DNA of 64,000 nucleotides, taken from Leuctra nigra (Eukaryota > Arthropoda > Insecta > Plecoptera > Leuctridae). The stretch spans positions 5,642,001 through 5,706,000 of the forward strand of contig OW203771.1 in NCBI GenBank assembly GCA_934045905.1, given 5' to 3'. The position numbers and the translations under genes are program-made. Below, one piece after another: positions 36,225-48,545 of the stretch. Under the pieces are notes generated by a model. That model saw nothing but the letters and a program-made list of their open reading frames with translations, was not told the DNA's origin and did not search any database. Positions within the stretch are counted from its first letter, which is position 1, and each line of letters begins with the position of its first letter.

Positions 36225-36422
36225 CTGGCTTTCCATGCTCCGTTATCTTCCGTCAACGTCCGACACCGTCCGACGAAAACGACCACGTGACCCGTCTCGA
36301 CCAATCAGAGCCATCCCCAAAAATCTCGGACGGCGAGAGATTGGTCGAGACGGGTCACGTGGTCGTTTTCGTCGGACGGTGTCGGACGTTGACGGAAGAT
36401 GACGGATTATGGAAAGCCAGCT
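36225..36422. mobile_element. Near-perfect palindromic MITE (about 198 bp)
   Basis: Arms of about 85 bp (AGCTGGCTTTCCAT and its inverse at the ends) flank a 25-bp centre near 36320. Both arms contain GACCACGTGACC, an E-box palindrome, and repeats of GTCCGACACCGTCCGACG. GC-rich against the AT-rich surroundings. No clear target duplication. Confidence 0.85.
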
Positions 36423-36764
36423 TTACGCGTACGGTTACGGCTACGGTTACATTTGTGTACCAAAAGGAAGAAATGAATTAAATGAATCAAACATCCAATC
36501 GTGTAGATTTCACTCAATAGCTGCGAATACCTATGCTACTTATGCAAATAAAAGATAGATACTGCATTGGAATTAAATTACAATAAAGTGATTATTATTA
36601 TTATTGATTAGTGAGCATTATTTAGTCTATTAGGCTGTAATGGGTTCACCACTATCTGGTTTCTTAAAATTCTGTTAGCGTGATAAGAAATGTCAAAAAC
36701 GTTTGATGAACCATGCATTTCCCGTTCGCTTACCCCATGGACTCTTAACTTTTGTACTAAACTA

Positions 36765-37690
36765 GGAAAACGCTCTGTGAAACGCGTTGATGAGCGAGCA
36801 CGGATACACGCAACACCTCGAACCGAAATTATGTCTATCGAATGTCATTAAGAGCCAACAATTCTTTAGTTTCGTCACAGACTTGTATAAAAATCACCAA
36901 AATCTCCAAAAATATTGGTGCCAATCCTTGCTAAGTTTTAAGTTGATCGATTAAACCTTTATGATTGAACGGTTCCTTGTTAATTTTCGAAAATCACAGG
37001 ATCTCGTTCAAAAAATATACCTGGGACCACCCATATGATATGATATGTAGTGTGTGTACACAATATCAGATCAATCTGTTGAACGGTCATTATTAGTTTC
37101 ATATCGTTTAAAACTTTCTGCTCTAACTACCTTGCCTTGAACTGTAGATTCGAAGTCGCCGTGAATTTGACAGCCAACACGCAAAATGTCCCTAAAATGA
37201 CAAAAACTTTTGAAAATAACGACAGATTAGAGTGAAAATTGGCAAAAATACCTAAAATGTTGGTACCAATGACCATGTGAAGTTTTTATTTGGTCGGTCA
37301 ATCGCTTCCAGTTTAAATTTCAAAAATCACAGGAAAAATGGTTTCAAATTTGAACCAATGGGAGGATTTTGCTGAAATTTTTTATGATTGGGTAAAATGT
37401 TGGTTGCAATGCCTGTGCTAAATTTCAAATTGATCGAACCAACCAATCAAAAGATAATTTTTATAAAATTTGAACCAATCACAGGATCTCGTTCAGAAAA
37501 GATCCCAGGGATCGCATAGATTACGTTAGTATGTGTACAAAATTTCAGATCGATTGGTTGTGCGGTTTGACCTGGGCAGTGCAGGCAAAAAAAACAACAA
37601 AAAAACAAACAAACAAACAAAAAAAAAAACACACACACAGAGAAAGTGCCATAAAAGTACCGTGGTGACGCTCGCTACGCTCGCTCAATA
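36765..37690 (+). repeat. GAGCGAGC-family repeat, uninterrupted copy
   Basis: Left end CTAGGAAAACGCTCTGTGAA then ACGCGTTGATGAGCGAGCAC; right end GACGCTCGCTACGCTCGCTC at about 37664-37686 after an A-rich tract. It serves as the empty-site reference for the insertion at 34385-35045. A further truncated left end lies at about 37915. Confidence 0.8.
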
Positions 37691-39230
37691 AAATGTGAAT
37701 TTGACAAACATTTTCATGGTGTTTATTACCTAATACCGGGTGGAGCACAAAAATCCCCTTGTTTGAAAGATACAAAGAGACACACTTTCACAAATTAAAA
37801 AAAAAATGAACATTTTGCATGTGAAATTTTAGAAATATTGTGGAAGCAACAACAAAAAATGCAACCTATTAATTGTCCGTGTAAGCTCCAAACCATATTA
37901 TATATATAGCTAGGAAGACGATCAGTGTAACGCGTTGACGAGCGAGCACCAATACGTGCAAAAACCTCTATCCGAAATACTGTTTAAATACTGAAAACAT
38001 ATCTCCCTAAACGATCTCAATCAAAATTTAAATAATGTGCTATTCAAAGAATCATCGAAACAGGTAAATAGCATATGTACTTGTATTCCTTAACATTATG
38101 CAAAACAGTTCAGGCAGCAAAGGTGCAAATGGTAAAGTATAATCAAGTATGCAGGTCTATGGCATGAGAGCAATTTAAATAAAAGGCTTACATTTCTATC
38201 AGTCCTTATGTTCTTGACCGATTTGTCTGACAATTGTTATAATCTGATGACACTTTGGTCCAAATAATCATGTAAAGTTTGAAATTGATCGAAACTTTTT
38301 TACTCTTAAGGGGGGAAGAGCGTAACCCCTACTTCGATAGAATTCGCTGTAACTTTGCATTCTTATAGACAATTTCATTCTACACCAGAATGTGGCCCCC
38401 AAAAACTAGCATCGTGAACTAGTTTTTGAGATAAACCCATATGTCTCCCAATGTTAGCTTATGGCAGCAATTTTTACGCTAAAATGAAGATCTAATTATT
38501 TTGTGTCGATAGATTTCAACAAAAAACTTATTTTCTAGTAGACATATGGATATATTATCAGGAAAAAAATATAAAACGATACCATCCTGAACTATTTTAA
38601 AAGTTAGACAGCAAAAACTAAATCATTTTCCTATACCTCCTGTGTTAAAAATTTCCTCATCTTCTGAAGGCATCAAATTGAAAACTCAATATAAGTCATG
38701 GGTTGCAAGTTACATGACATTTTATGAATCCTTCATGCTTAAATATAGTTGAAATATTGGAAAAGTTAATAAATATTGCTAATTTCAGTAAAAAATATTT
38801 TCGGGGTGTGGCATTCGATGTCCCCACCTTAACAAGTTGGAAGATAATTTTTTGAATTTGCCCATTATTGAATAACTGATTCAATTATTGAAATTATTTT
38901 CACAATTATAATTGTAAACATCACAATTCTTTAAATAATTTCTGGGAAAACAGCTTTATCCTGCCCCAAAACGCTGCAGGTTGTGTGATCGTGAAATTAT
39001 TACTCATAGCCTAGGTGAAGTCAGCGTCAAAAGAAGCCGGCCAAATCCTCATGTTGGTATGGGAAACCGGTATAGGAACTATTGGAAGTGGGCTACTTAT
39101 TCGTTATTTGAACTCCGTATAGTCAGGCTCATCAACATTAGGAGCTTACATTATTGTGTCAAAGAGAACTCAGAAACCAAAGAAAGAAAGACGGACATGA
39201 AATAAATATCACATTGTATTTGCATGATTT
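37690..39230. other. Repeat remnants, no gene
   Basis: A truncated GAGCGAGC-family left end at about 37912-37955, and a block at 38290-38700 that shares wording with 35470-35780 and 43150-43400 (for example CATAAGATAAC, or its inverse). No exon supported. Confidence 0.5.
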
Positions 39231-39534
39231 GTTTTTCAAAATTGACAATTGCTTTTACAAGAAGATAAAATGCGAAATGCAGCACAACAAATGCCTAGAA
39301 AAATGTGTCGAGGTTTTATATGCTTGACGTAGTTCTTTACTATAGAGAGTAGTTTTTATTAAATCAATATACCCAGTACAGTAACTTCGTTTATTTAAAA
39401 CAACAAATGGCGATTGAGATCACACACACAAGACATGAAACTGTGTTTAACAAACAGAACAGAACAGTATTATCAAGAGGTGAGGAGTGTTTCACACTAA
39501 AGACAAAACAAATCATGATTAAATGTTACGACAT

Positions 39535-41512
39535 TCAGCCACCAAAACCTGTGGCGATATATTTGCAAGCGCAGTTGCCTGGTGCGTTCGCTGTCATTGT
39601 GGGACAAGTGTAGGCGGCATAGTCCTTCGCTATTACCCTGGGGTAGACTGAAGGAACAAGCATGACCATATTGTTGTTGGCAGCATTGGCAGCACCAGGA
39701 GACGTAAAGTAGTAGACATTAGTATTCAATGACAGGTTAGTGATGTAAGCGGCAAAGTTAATAACGCCGGTGGTTGTAATCGAGGAAGTTGCAGTTGTCA
39801 TGAGAACAAGAGCGTCGTTCATGCCCAAGCCGAGGGTAGAAAGAGTCATGTACTTTGAGGTAGGATAATAGAAGCAGCTTCCGAGACAGCTGGTGGCAAT
39901 CTGAGGATACGGAGCAGCGTCGTCAGTAAGAATCACGACTCTGGTGGAGACGGGGTAAGCGCATTTACCAGATAGAGTTGGAGGCGAGGAAGCCAGGAAA
40001 TTGCATGGATTTGCAACCGCAGGAAGTGGAAGCGGATTTGTATTTAAATACGCATAGTAGTCGACAATATGCGCATTTGGTACTGTTGTACCGACATTCA
40101 TGATGGCTAGATTGTTGGCGTTAGTGCCGCCGACGGGAATGCTATTAGTCATGAGGTACAAGTTGGTGTTAGCAGCGAGGTTCCACAGGTAAGTTGTGCC
40201 GGCAACGACCGAGGCAACAGAAGGAGTGGTGGTGCCCGACGGAATGATGACAAGAGCGTCGTTCATCGTGAGACCAAGTGTATTGATGGTATTGTAGCTG
40301 GTTTGAGTTAGTTGGATGTATCGGCAACTCGGGCAGCCGTTGGCTTGATTCGGAGGGTTTGCAGGAGGAGCGTCCATCAAGATGATGACTTTGGTGCACG
40401 CCGCCGATGCCTGATGCACGAGCAGACATCCTAGAACAGAAGATGAGCATCTTAGAGAACACTTCAGGTACTTGACATCGAGGACGGTTGGATGAGATAT
40501 TCGGATCACTTCACTCTGCATGGATCTCTGGTTGGTATTGTCAACAATTCTTTCACACGATATCGAAATAAAGTACTTTTAGAACGATTTGCACATGTCG
40601 TTGAGTTGATGGGATCTTCTTTACAAAGAAAATTACGATCCAGTACCTATTTTACCTTTAAGAATCAATACTTTAAGTTAAATTGCAAACATAAATAAGT
40701 TTTTCCAACTTTGAATAAGTCGACTACATATTTCACAAAAACAATAGATCAAAGCTAAAATCAGTTATAGATTTCATTTAATATGACAGAGTACCTAGAT
40801 ATATAAGTTGTAATTTCATTCATTTTTCGTTTTGCAAATATTTATTAAGACTTTATTTTCAGATATTTTGAGAATTACGCAAACTTCATTTTAATTTCCC
40901 CCGCTCTATGTGGACATAATTCCAAAAGTGATTCTATACATCCAGAAGTGACTGTATTCTTATTTATCACCGAAGAATAAACAGGAGAAAGACATATTTA
41001 ACGCATCTACTTGCAGGAGTAACGTCGTTCAAATTGTATTAACATTTCCTAATTCGACTGTAGATTCTACTAAATCAGTAACATTATCATGAAAAATCTT
41101 TATTTTCTTATGATAGAATGAAACATTTAAATTAGTCGTAATGGAAAATTTACACAGTGGGAATATTCAAGAGATGTGCATGCAATGGGTGATTTTTTTA
41201 CTGAATACTTAAAATAAAATAAATTTAACCACTAAAATATATTTAAATCAATTTTAAATCATCAGCAGTAAAAATAAAACTCACAATAATACTCACAACT
41301 CACACTATATAACAGAATTAAATATTAATAAATATATGGCACTTAAAAATAGAATACTAATAAATAATAATACTCTAACTAAACGGATAACAATTCTCAC
41401 AAATAGCACTCTGAACAATATGTATATTATTAACACTCATAAAAATGAAAACAGTGAAAATGTACATGACAATGTGTGACTCACCCAGACTGAGAACTAG
41501 CAGCAGCTTCAT
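39535..41512 (-). CDS. Secreted protein of unrecognised family, paralogue 2 (two exons)
   Basis: Exon 1 (41512-41485) is identical in its protein start (MKLLLVLSLG) and donor to paralogue 1. Exon 2 (40430-39535, acceptor TGTTCTAG) joins in phase 1 to give 307 residues. Same layout: signal peptide, two internal repeats (VIILMD and VVILTD starts; NTLGLTMNDALVIIPS and STLGLGMNDALVLMT), a central NPCNFLASSPPTLSGKC segment matching paralogue 1 almost exactly, and a TGFGG C-terminus. Gene order, orientation, intron position and the 3' flank (TTGCATGATTTGTTT) are shared, so the pair arose by tandem duplication; the introns have since diverged in length (837 and 1054 bases). The Thr/Asn/Ala/Pro-rich composition suits a secreted extracellular protein. 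Confidence 0.8.
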
Positions 41513-41574
41513 GATTCTTGTAGTTGTTCTTCTTGTAGCTGAAGACTTGTGACTTATAACAGGAACTCCAGCTG

Positions 41575-41595
41575 CTTTTATACCCAGCCCTTATC
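41575..41595 (-). promoter_or_regulatory. Core promoter of paralogue 2: TATA box and GATA site
   Basis: TATAAAAG at 41582-41575 and GATAAG at 41595-41590 on the minus strand, 62 bases upstream of the ATG, with the same spacing and neighbours as paralogue 1. Confidence 0.75.
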
Positions 41596-41849
41596 ACACA
41601 AACCCCACCAAACTCCACACCATGTGAGAGATTATATTAGTAATTAACATAAAAGAGTTTTTATTGCTAATAGATACGGAAACTCGAGGAACTGTGTCAC
41701 TTTATTATCAATATGTTACTTATGTTTAACCTTATATACAATGATTAGCCCAAAATGCAAAATTTAAATAGCCATGACTCAGATAGGTAACGTAGACAGT
41801 GAAACTGATAATTTTTTTGGAAATGTCTGTATTATAAAATGAATTGTTA

Positions 41850-42208
41850 CTTGAAGAGTTTTTAATCGATTTTTATCAATATCTTTTACCAATGTAATTG
41901 TTAACAAAATAGGGCTTTGTAGGAGTATTCAGAACAGTTCAATGAAAATAATTTCATAGTTTGAAATAAGTTATTAGTTTTATTTTGTCCAACAGATGTT
42001 TAGTGCCATAATTTTACTAATTTTCGGGCACTAAACGTCTGTAGGACAAAGTAAATCTAATAAACCATTACAAGCTATGGAATTATTTTCATTGAACTGT
42101 TCTGAATACTCGTACAAAGCCTTATTTTGTTAACAATTACATTGGTAAAAGATATTGATAAAAATCGATTAAAAAACTCTTAAAGGTCAAACTCACTACC
42201 CAGCCGTC
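41850..42208. mobile_element. piggyBac-like MITE, copy 2 (left end truncated)
   Basis: Matches 9917-10300 through the hairpin (AATCGATTTTTATCAATATC, TTGTTAACAA, CAGAACAGTTCAATGAAAAT). The right end reads CTCACTACCCAGCCGTC next to TTAA at 42209-42212. The left terminal repeat is missing. Confidence 0.75.
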
Positions 42209-42212
42209 TTAA

Positions 42213-44900
42213 GGAAAAGCGGGACGAATTTGGTGCGGTGCTTTAGGTGGTATCATGGATGATTTACAACGCTCTTTTGATTTGCCTTGGGGTTTGTGTA
42301 ATAACTGAATTATGTGTTCTATTTAATTGTTTTTTTAATAATAATAATATTATTATTATTTATTAATATAATGAAAACAAACAAAATCCCCAATCGATCA
42401 GAAATTTTACACACTGCCTAAACAATATTTAATGAAGATATAAATTTCACTTATCGAACTGGCCCAGCATGGTATTTTTGGGAAAACAAATTTGTGCACA
42501 ACAATAATTATCTGGCAAATGCCAGAAAAACGTAAAATTTATTTTGATCTACTTTCATCCTTTTTAGACTATAATTTCCTTGATTTTATCACTAAAACTA
42601 TAGCTAAAACTAAAACTAAAACTGATACTAAACTATATATTTTAACAAGCATGAAAGCTTGGTTATCAATCATTTAAATTTTAAATCTTTGAATTCAAAA
42701 TAGAAATGCATTATTTATTACCTTTTTATTGCAAAAAACGAGAACAAGAACAAGTTGCTATTGATAGAAATTCCAATTTTTACTGGCAACATTGTCTGTT
42801 TGAAGATAATCTTTTCGTGTCACAAAGAAGTCGACTTACGACTATTATGCAATCTCTACTAAAATTTTATTTTTTAGTACATGTGTGATTTGAAAGTCAA
42901 AAAGGAGCTACATTTCAAAACGCAACTGGTCCATTTTGCGTTTTTTCTGTTAGAGATGAAAAAAACATGAAGAGCAACAATGTTTTCGCAGCTTGATTCT
43001 CCGACTTGTAAAAATCAAATTTAACCAAAATATAATTAATTGTGTTAAAGTGGTTCCATGGTTTCGGCATAGGAATGAGAATTTGCTGTAATTCACACCA
43101 AAGATTAATGAAACCATATTACATACAACTAGCAAAAAATATTTGCCCCTTACGGTATCATATAATTAGATATTCTTGATTGAAGATCATCTTTTCCCCC
43201 ATAAGATAACACAGGGAGACATGAAATCGTCCTGGAAAATTGGCCTTAAATTGCTCCTAAAACCGCAAGAGGAATGACAAATTATTGAAAATAGTCTCAA
43301 ATTAAAGATAATAATTTTTAGAATAAGACTGCCGTTTGAAAATATGGGGTCACGGGCCAAATAAGAAAGAAAATGTGTACAATGTGTAAAATTTACCATA
43401 AATCGGGCAACATTGCACTACAAATATGAATTATTTTGGGATAGTTTAATTGGAACTTCAATTTAAAACAAATAATTGGTGCGTACGGTAAGATATAATT
43501 GTTTTAAGCTGTTGTTTGAGGTATTATTTCATCAGAGATTTGTATGAATTACGGCGAATTCTAAGCGCCTTGGCTGGAGCAGTGGGACCACTTTAACACA
43601 GGATTTCGTACCTATCTCTTCCATGCCAATGCCAATATAAAATCGCGTTTATCTCTGGATGAATGTTTTTGGCCAAGTTGCTTTTTGAAATAAAGCTCCT
43701 CATTTGTAAAAGGATTAATTGGTAACAGGTTAAACTCATTTGGTTCCTTTTCCTGAGGATTTTTCAGTGGATATTTTTTATCAGTATGGGATGATGCTAT
43801 TTTCCAATGAACATTTTATCAGGGTATTATTCCAGGATTCGTCATTAAAGTCGCCACAGAATATTCCAGAATGTCGTGGATTTGTCTCGTGCCTCGCCAT
43901 GGTCCTTCAAAGTCTTGGCCTTCCTTGTCAACCCAATCATGTCGTAAATAACATTAGGTCAGGAAAGTCTAATTTATTACAATTTTTACAATTCAACAAA
44001 CCTTGTATAACATTATTTCCACGATTGATAATACACAATATGTCGACTAAAATAACTCTACCCTTCAACTTATCTACGTCGTAAAACATTTTAAACACAA
44101 ATTAACCTAGTTACTGTCACCAACGTCCTCGCAACAAAATTTCGACTACTTAAATTCGCAACGAAGCACATTCTATCTTAGTTTGGGATTGTTTTTTAGA
44201 ACTGCCCTCTGATTAGTTCTAATTTTAAAGCAAATATCTTCTGATTGGTTGATTCAATCAATTTGAAACTTTGCAATGTATAGTAATTCAGATCAACATT
44301 TTATTAACTTTTACAAAGTTTCATCAAAATCCTACTATTGGTTCAAATTTTAAACAAATATCTCCCGATTGGACGAAAATCAGAATGTTCCGATGACGTT
44401 CAATTTTGCACAAACATTAAGGCAACCATTGTCTTTATTTTACAAGTTGTTAACCTAATCAGTAGAGAATGTATGTACTTTTTTGAATTTTTTACTGTTT
44501 TGAAATAGAATGTCAGAAGAGATTAGGTACAATCAACAAATGATAAAACGGTATTTGAAAGAATTGGAGTGTCTGAAAAAAATGTGATAGCATCATCCGA
44601 TAAAGTATATGCTAACTCGTCATCTGGCCCTCTGTAGTTGAGCTCTGATTTCATTGACAATAAGAAGGATTGATTGTCAATGAACCTGACCAGCAGCCAA
44701 ACTGTTTCCATCAAATACCGTTTTATGATTTGCTGGGTGTACATACATCGAAACGGGCTTTCCAGTGCAGCTAAGATTCGATTTTTTTTATGCACCAAAG
44801 TGTAGGAACTTTAGGACTATTCCTGCAGTAATTATTACTTTATTTTATTACTTTATTTTGCTGTAGAAAAATATAGGATATTTTTGTAAGCAGTGATGAT
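42213..44900. other. Intergenic AT-rich DNA, no gene
   Basis: Only old repeat pieces are visible: one related to 38290-38700 at 42900-43420, and an inner GAGCGAGC-family piece at 44200-44520. The 114-codon frame at 43740 has no recognisable family feature. Confidence 0.5.
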
Positions 44901-44920
44901 TTCAGACATTTTATTCGGCG

Positions 44921-45180
44921 GGGGGGGGGGGGGGGGGGGGGCTAATGAAAAACTGGGGTGCAAAATTTAATCTAGAGAGAAGGGTGGGTATACCCAAACG
45001 TTGTCCGCGTAGGAACTACTTTCTTCATGGGGGGGGGGGGTGCGACTGGACCCAGAAGGGGGGTCTGGGGGGTAAAAACCCCCAACCTTAGCCCCTCAGG
45101 GCGTTTTTTAGAATTTAAACCAGTTAAAAGTGATTCTGGGGCTTTAAAATGCACAAACCGAAGCAAAAAAAACTCCAATT
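44921..45180. repeat. Poly-G tract and inverted copy of the left-edge repeat
   Basis: A run of about 20 G at 44922-44941, then the inverse of window positions 1-165, including CAGGGCGTTTTTTAGAA and GTAGGAACTAC. Another G run occurs at 45343-45352. Confidence 0.65.
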
Positions 45181-45637
45181 GTTGCCCCGCAGGGCATTTT
45201 TTTTGAATATAAACATTTTAAAATCAAATCTGGGATGCTAATCTTCTCAAATTAAAGCAAATAGCTCCCTATTTTTCGTTTGAATGAAAACATAATAATA
45301 CAATAATTTTGTTTCTATAGATTGTTTTGTCTCTGGGTTGGTGGGGGGGGGGGGATCATCATGCCTGAAATCATCACTGTTTGTAAGGGTGAGCTTCTCA
45401 ATCGATTCCCACATTGCTGAATGTCGCCTTTTTGTACTTAAAGATGCAAATAAAGATAATTGATATTGAAAAAAATTAAAATAGTAGATATGTTGTACAA
45501 TCTAAAAAATAAAATAAAAAATATATAATATTATATTATAAAATATAAAGTGTCTAAGAAGACGTAGGTATTAATGTAGTGAACAGTGGCTCCATCTATA
45601 TTTACACCAAGACACTACTCTATGACCGCATTACGAG

Positions 45638-47188
45638 ATCTAGTGGAGCGGTCGCTCCACGCCAGCCAAGTCGTACGGCGCGCGCACACTCTCATATAAA
45701 GGCTGGAGCAAACCCACTTTTACTGTAAGCATCAAAGTGGCATTTTCGGCCTACTGGATCTTAAAATTGAGAAATCTCACATTGTTGCGAAATATCTTAA
45801 TTTCGAGCTATGGCCCACCCTACAACATATACCAAATTTGGGAACAATAGGTTACGCCCTTTGCGCGCTAGAGGGCCGTGAAAACTGTGTTTTAGGGCGG
45901 TTTTCATAATAATAATCTTAGTAGTAGTAGGCTGGAGCTCAAATCCGGTAAACAGGCCACAGCCTAAACGGCTGAACCGATTGATCTCACATTTTTACCA
46001 CGTGTGCACTTTTGGCGTCTGATTTAACCTTGTCCCCATGAATTTTTTGTGCCGCCATTTTGAAACCGGAAGTGACGTCATATCTCGTCAACGGTTGGAC
46101 CGATCGGAACGAAATTTGCGCAAATCGTTTCAGACGGTCATCTATATGGATTATCAATATCAAAAGACTGAACATTATTTTAAATAAACCGGAAATGACG
46201 TCATGAAATTTAATATACATCGATTTGCATTTCAGCAACAACTGTTGATCCGATTGTCTTGATATTTATGTAACGTTTGTACTTTTGATATTTCATTTGA
46301 CTTGTTATAAAACCAACCGGAAGCCGCCATTTTGAAACCGGAAGTGACATCATGTCTCAAAAACGGCTAAACAGATTAGAACAAAACCAGCGCTAAACGA
46401 TTTAGACGGTCAACTTTACGTAATCAGTAATATTTGATGATTCAAATATCGAAACCGGAAATGACGTCACACATTTTATGACCTATACCGGAAATGACGT
46501 CATAAATATGCTAAATGACGCTAAATTCACCACTTTATACTTTAAAATAGATATAAGTAAACGTACTTTGTAAATAATTATAAATTCAAGGTTGCAGTGT
46601 TCTCGGCGGCCATTTTTAAAACCGGAAGTGACGTCATATATCGTAAACGGTTGTACCGATTGCAACCTAAGTTTGGAAATGTGTTGGACTAATAATTATG
46701 AATTCAAGACGACATTATTTTCGGCCGCCATTGTTAAAACCGGAAGTGACGTCAAATATCGAAAATGGCTGTACCGATTGCAATCAAATTTTGGAAATGT
46801 GTTGTACTAATAATTATGAATTCAAGACGACATTATTTTCGGCCGCCATTGTTAAAACCGGAAGTGACGTCATATATCAAAAACGGCTGTACCGATTGCA
46901 ACCAAATTTTGGAAATGTGTAGGAGTAATAATTATGAATTCAAGACGACATTATTTTCGGCCGCCATTGCTAAAACCGGAAGTGACGTCATATATCGAAA
47001 ACGGCTGGACCGATTGTAACGAAACTTAAAGCTATTCTTCTTGGATAATTATTTTAATCTTATATACCAAACGCAACTTTTCTAAGTATCCAAATCGGCA
47101 TAGGCGTATTTTTTTAAAGAAATAAGTTCTTGCACGGACACAAGCTGTGCTACAAGCTGTATGAATAAACTAACAAAAGAAGTGATAT
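45638..47188 (+). mobile_element. Composite element copy C: YY1/ETS/CRE-like modules
   Basis: Starts at the TGGAGCGGTCGCTCCA palindrome and collinear with copy B. ETS/CRE-like words occur at about 46066, 46189 (one mismatch), 46338, 46455 and 46487 (degenerate), 46622, 46740, 46858 and 46976, most preceded by GCCGCCATT. The last four belong to a tandem repeat of about 120 bases. The hairpin at 47189-48470 follows. Confidence 0.8.
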
Positions 47189-48470
47189 CCCAGAAAAAAA
47201 CACTCCGTGTAAAAAAGGCAGCCAAGTCTCTTTACTTTAAAAAAATTCAACACCGAAAAGGAGTGATATCAAAAAAGGAGCCAAGTCAATGACATTTCCA
47301 AATATTTAATCGTATCTTTGAAATAAAAGTATAAACACCGAGAAATACTTTACAAAAGGACTTGGCGCATCGTTTTTTTAAAGACATTTTTCTATTCATA
47401 AGCATGTGCCATTTATATACAACCGTCATTTTGAATGTTTAGAATAATAGGGAAACATCTTTCAATTAGGTACATATTATACATACCTTCTGTAAAATAT
47501 TTTCTATATGAATATATACCTACGCTATGAAACTTGTTGTCTATGCTTTCTATAAATATACACAATAGTTATCTTCGTAATATTGTTTCGTGGTGAATAT
47601 AATTAAGTCTCATGCGTTATACCTTCTCATCATGTAACAATTTCTATTAATACACATTTTATAAAAATACATTTCACAAAGAAGACAGTCATATTGAATT
47701 TCTATTAAAAAATTTAACTTTATACACTTGACACTTCAAAAATATATAATTGTGTTCCATTAGTTAGTAATTATTTGACAACGTTTCATGATTTCCTTCA
47801 GTCAAGATCAAATTATGAAAAGATACCAGTCTAATATCGCCATATTAACAGTACTGCAAGAATATGTATGAGCCCACTTCCAATTGATATGAAGGGATGT
47901 GTGTTGTGAAAAATATCCGACCGAACCGGGGCACGAACTTGGGACCTCTCACTTGCCGGGCGAGAGCTCTACCAACTGAGCTACCCGATCGGACGGGCGG
48001 ACATTAGACACAACACACTGATGAGGATCCTGACTCCTGACTCCATGGAAGTTTTCCAAAGAAACCTACATTCTCACCACTTCCAATTGTTATGTAATTC
48101 TTTCACCCTTATATTACTTATATATTACAGCATAAAATCATGCTTCTATCGCCATTGACAAAACTATAAAATAGTCATTACTAAAAGTAGCTTGATTCAT
48201 AGATTCTGGCTCTAATAGAAAGAGGAAAATGTACCTACTTGTAAATTTCTTTCCACTTTTAGGATAGAATGATGTCTTTAAAAAAACGATGCGCCAAGTC
48301 CTTTTGTAAAGTATTTCTCGGTGTTTATACTTTTATTTCAAAGATACGATTAAATATTTGGAAATGTCATTGACTTGGCTCCTTTTTTGATATCACTCCT
48401 TTTCGGTGTTGAATTTTTTTAAAGTAAAGAGACTTGGCTGCCTTTTTTACACGGAGTGTTTTTTTCTGGG
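47189..48470. repeat. Long inverted repeat (hairpin) of composite element, copy C
   Basis: Same arms as copy B (CCCAGAAAAAAACACTCC ends), about 1.28 kb in total because a 191-bp SINE sits in the loop. The right end is 75 bases upstream of the start codon of the hydrolase gene. Confidence 0.9.
47887..48077 (-). mobile_element. tRNA-derived SINE, copy 3, with exact ends
   Basis: Flanked by 12-bp direct repeats CACTTCCAATTG (47875-47886 and 48078-48089), while copy B of the hairpin has a single CACTTCCAATTG there. This defines a 191-bp insertion. The minus strand has TAGCTCAGTTGGTAGAGC (A box) and a degenerate B box; tail sequences ATGAAGGGATGTG match the copy at 1441. Confidence 0.9.
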
Positions 48471-48545
48471 ATTGAGATTACGTAACTTCGCACTGTGTCA
48501 TTTGCACTGCGGTTGCAATCAGCTGATAATGTCAATGAAACCAAC

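Noticed and set aside
43740..44084. 114-codon frame
   Set aside because: No signal peptide, domain or splice context, and it lies in repeat-rich DNA; length alone is not enough.
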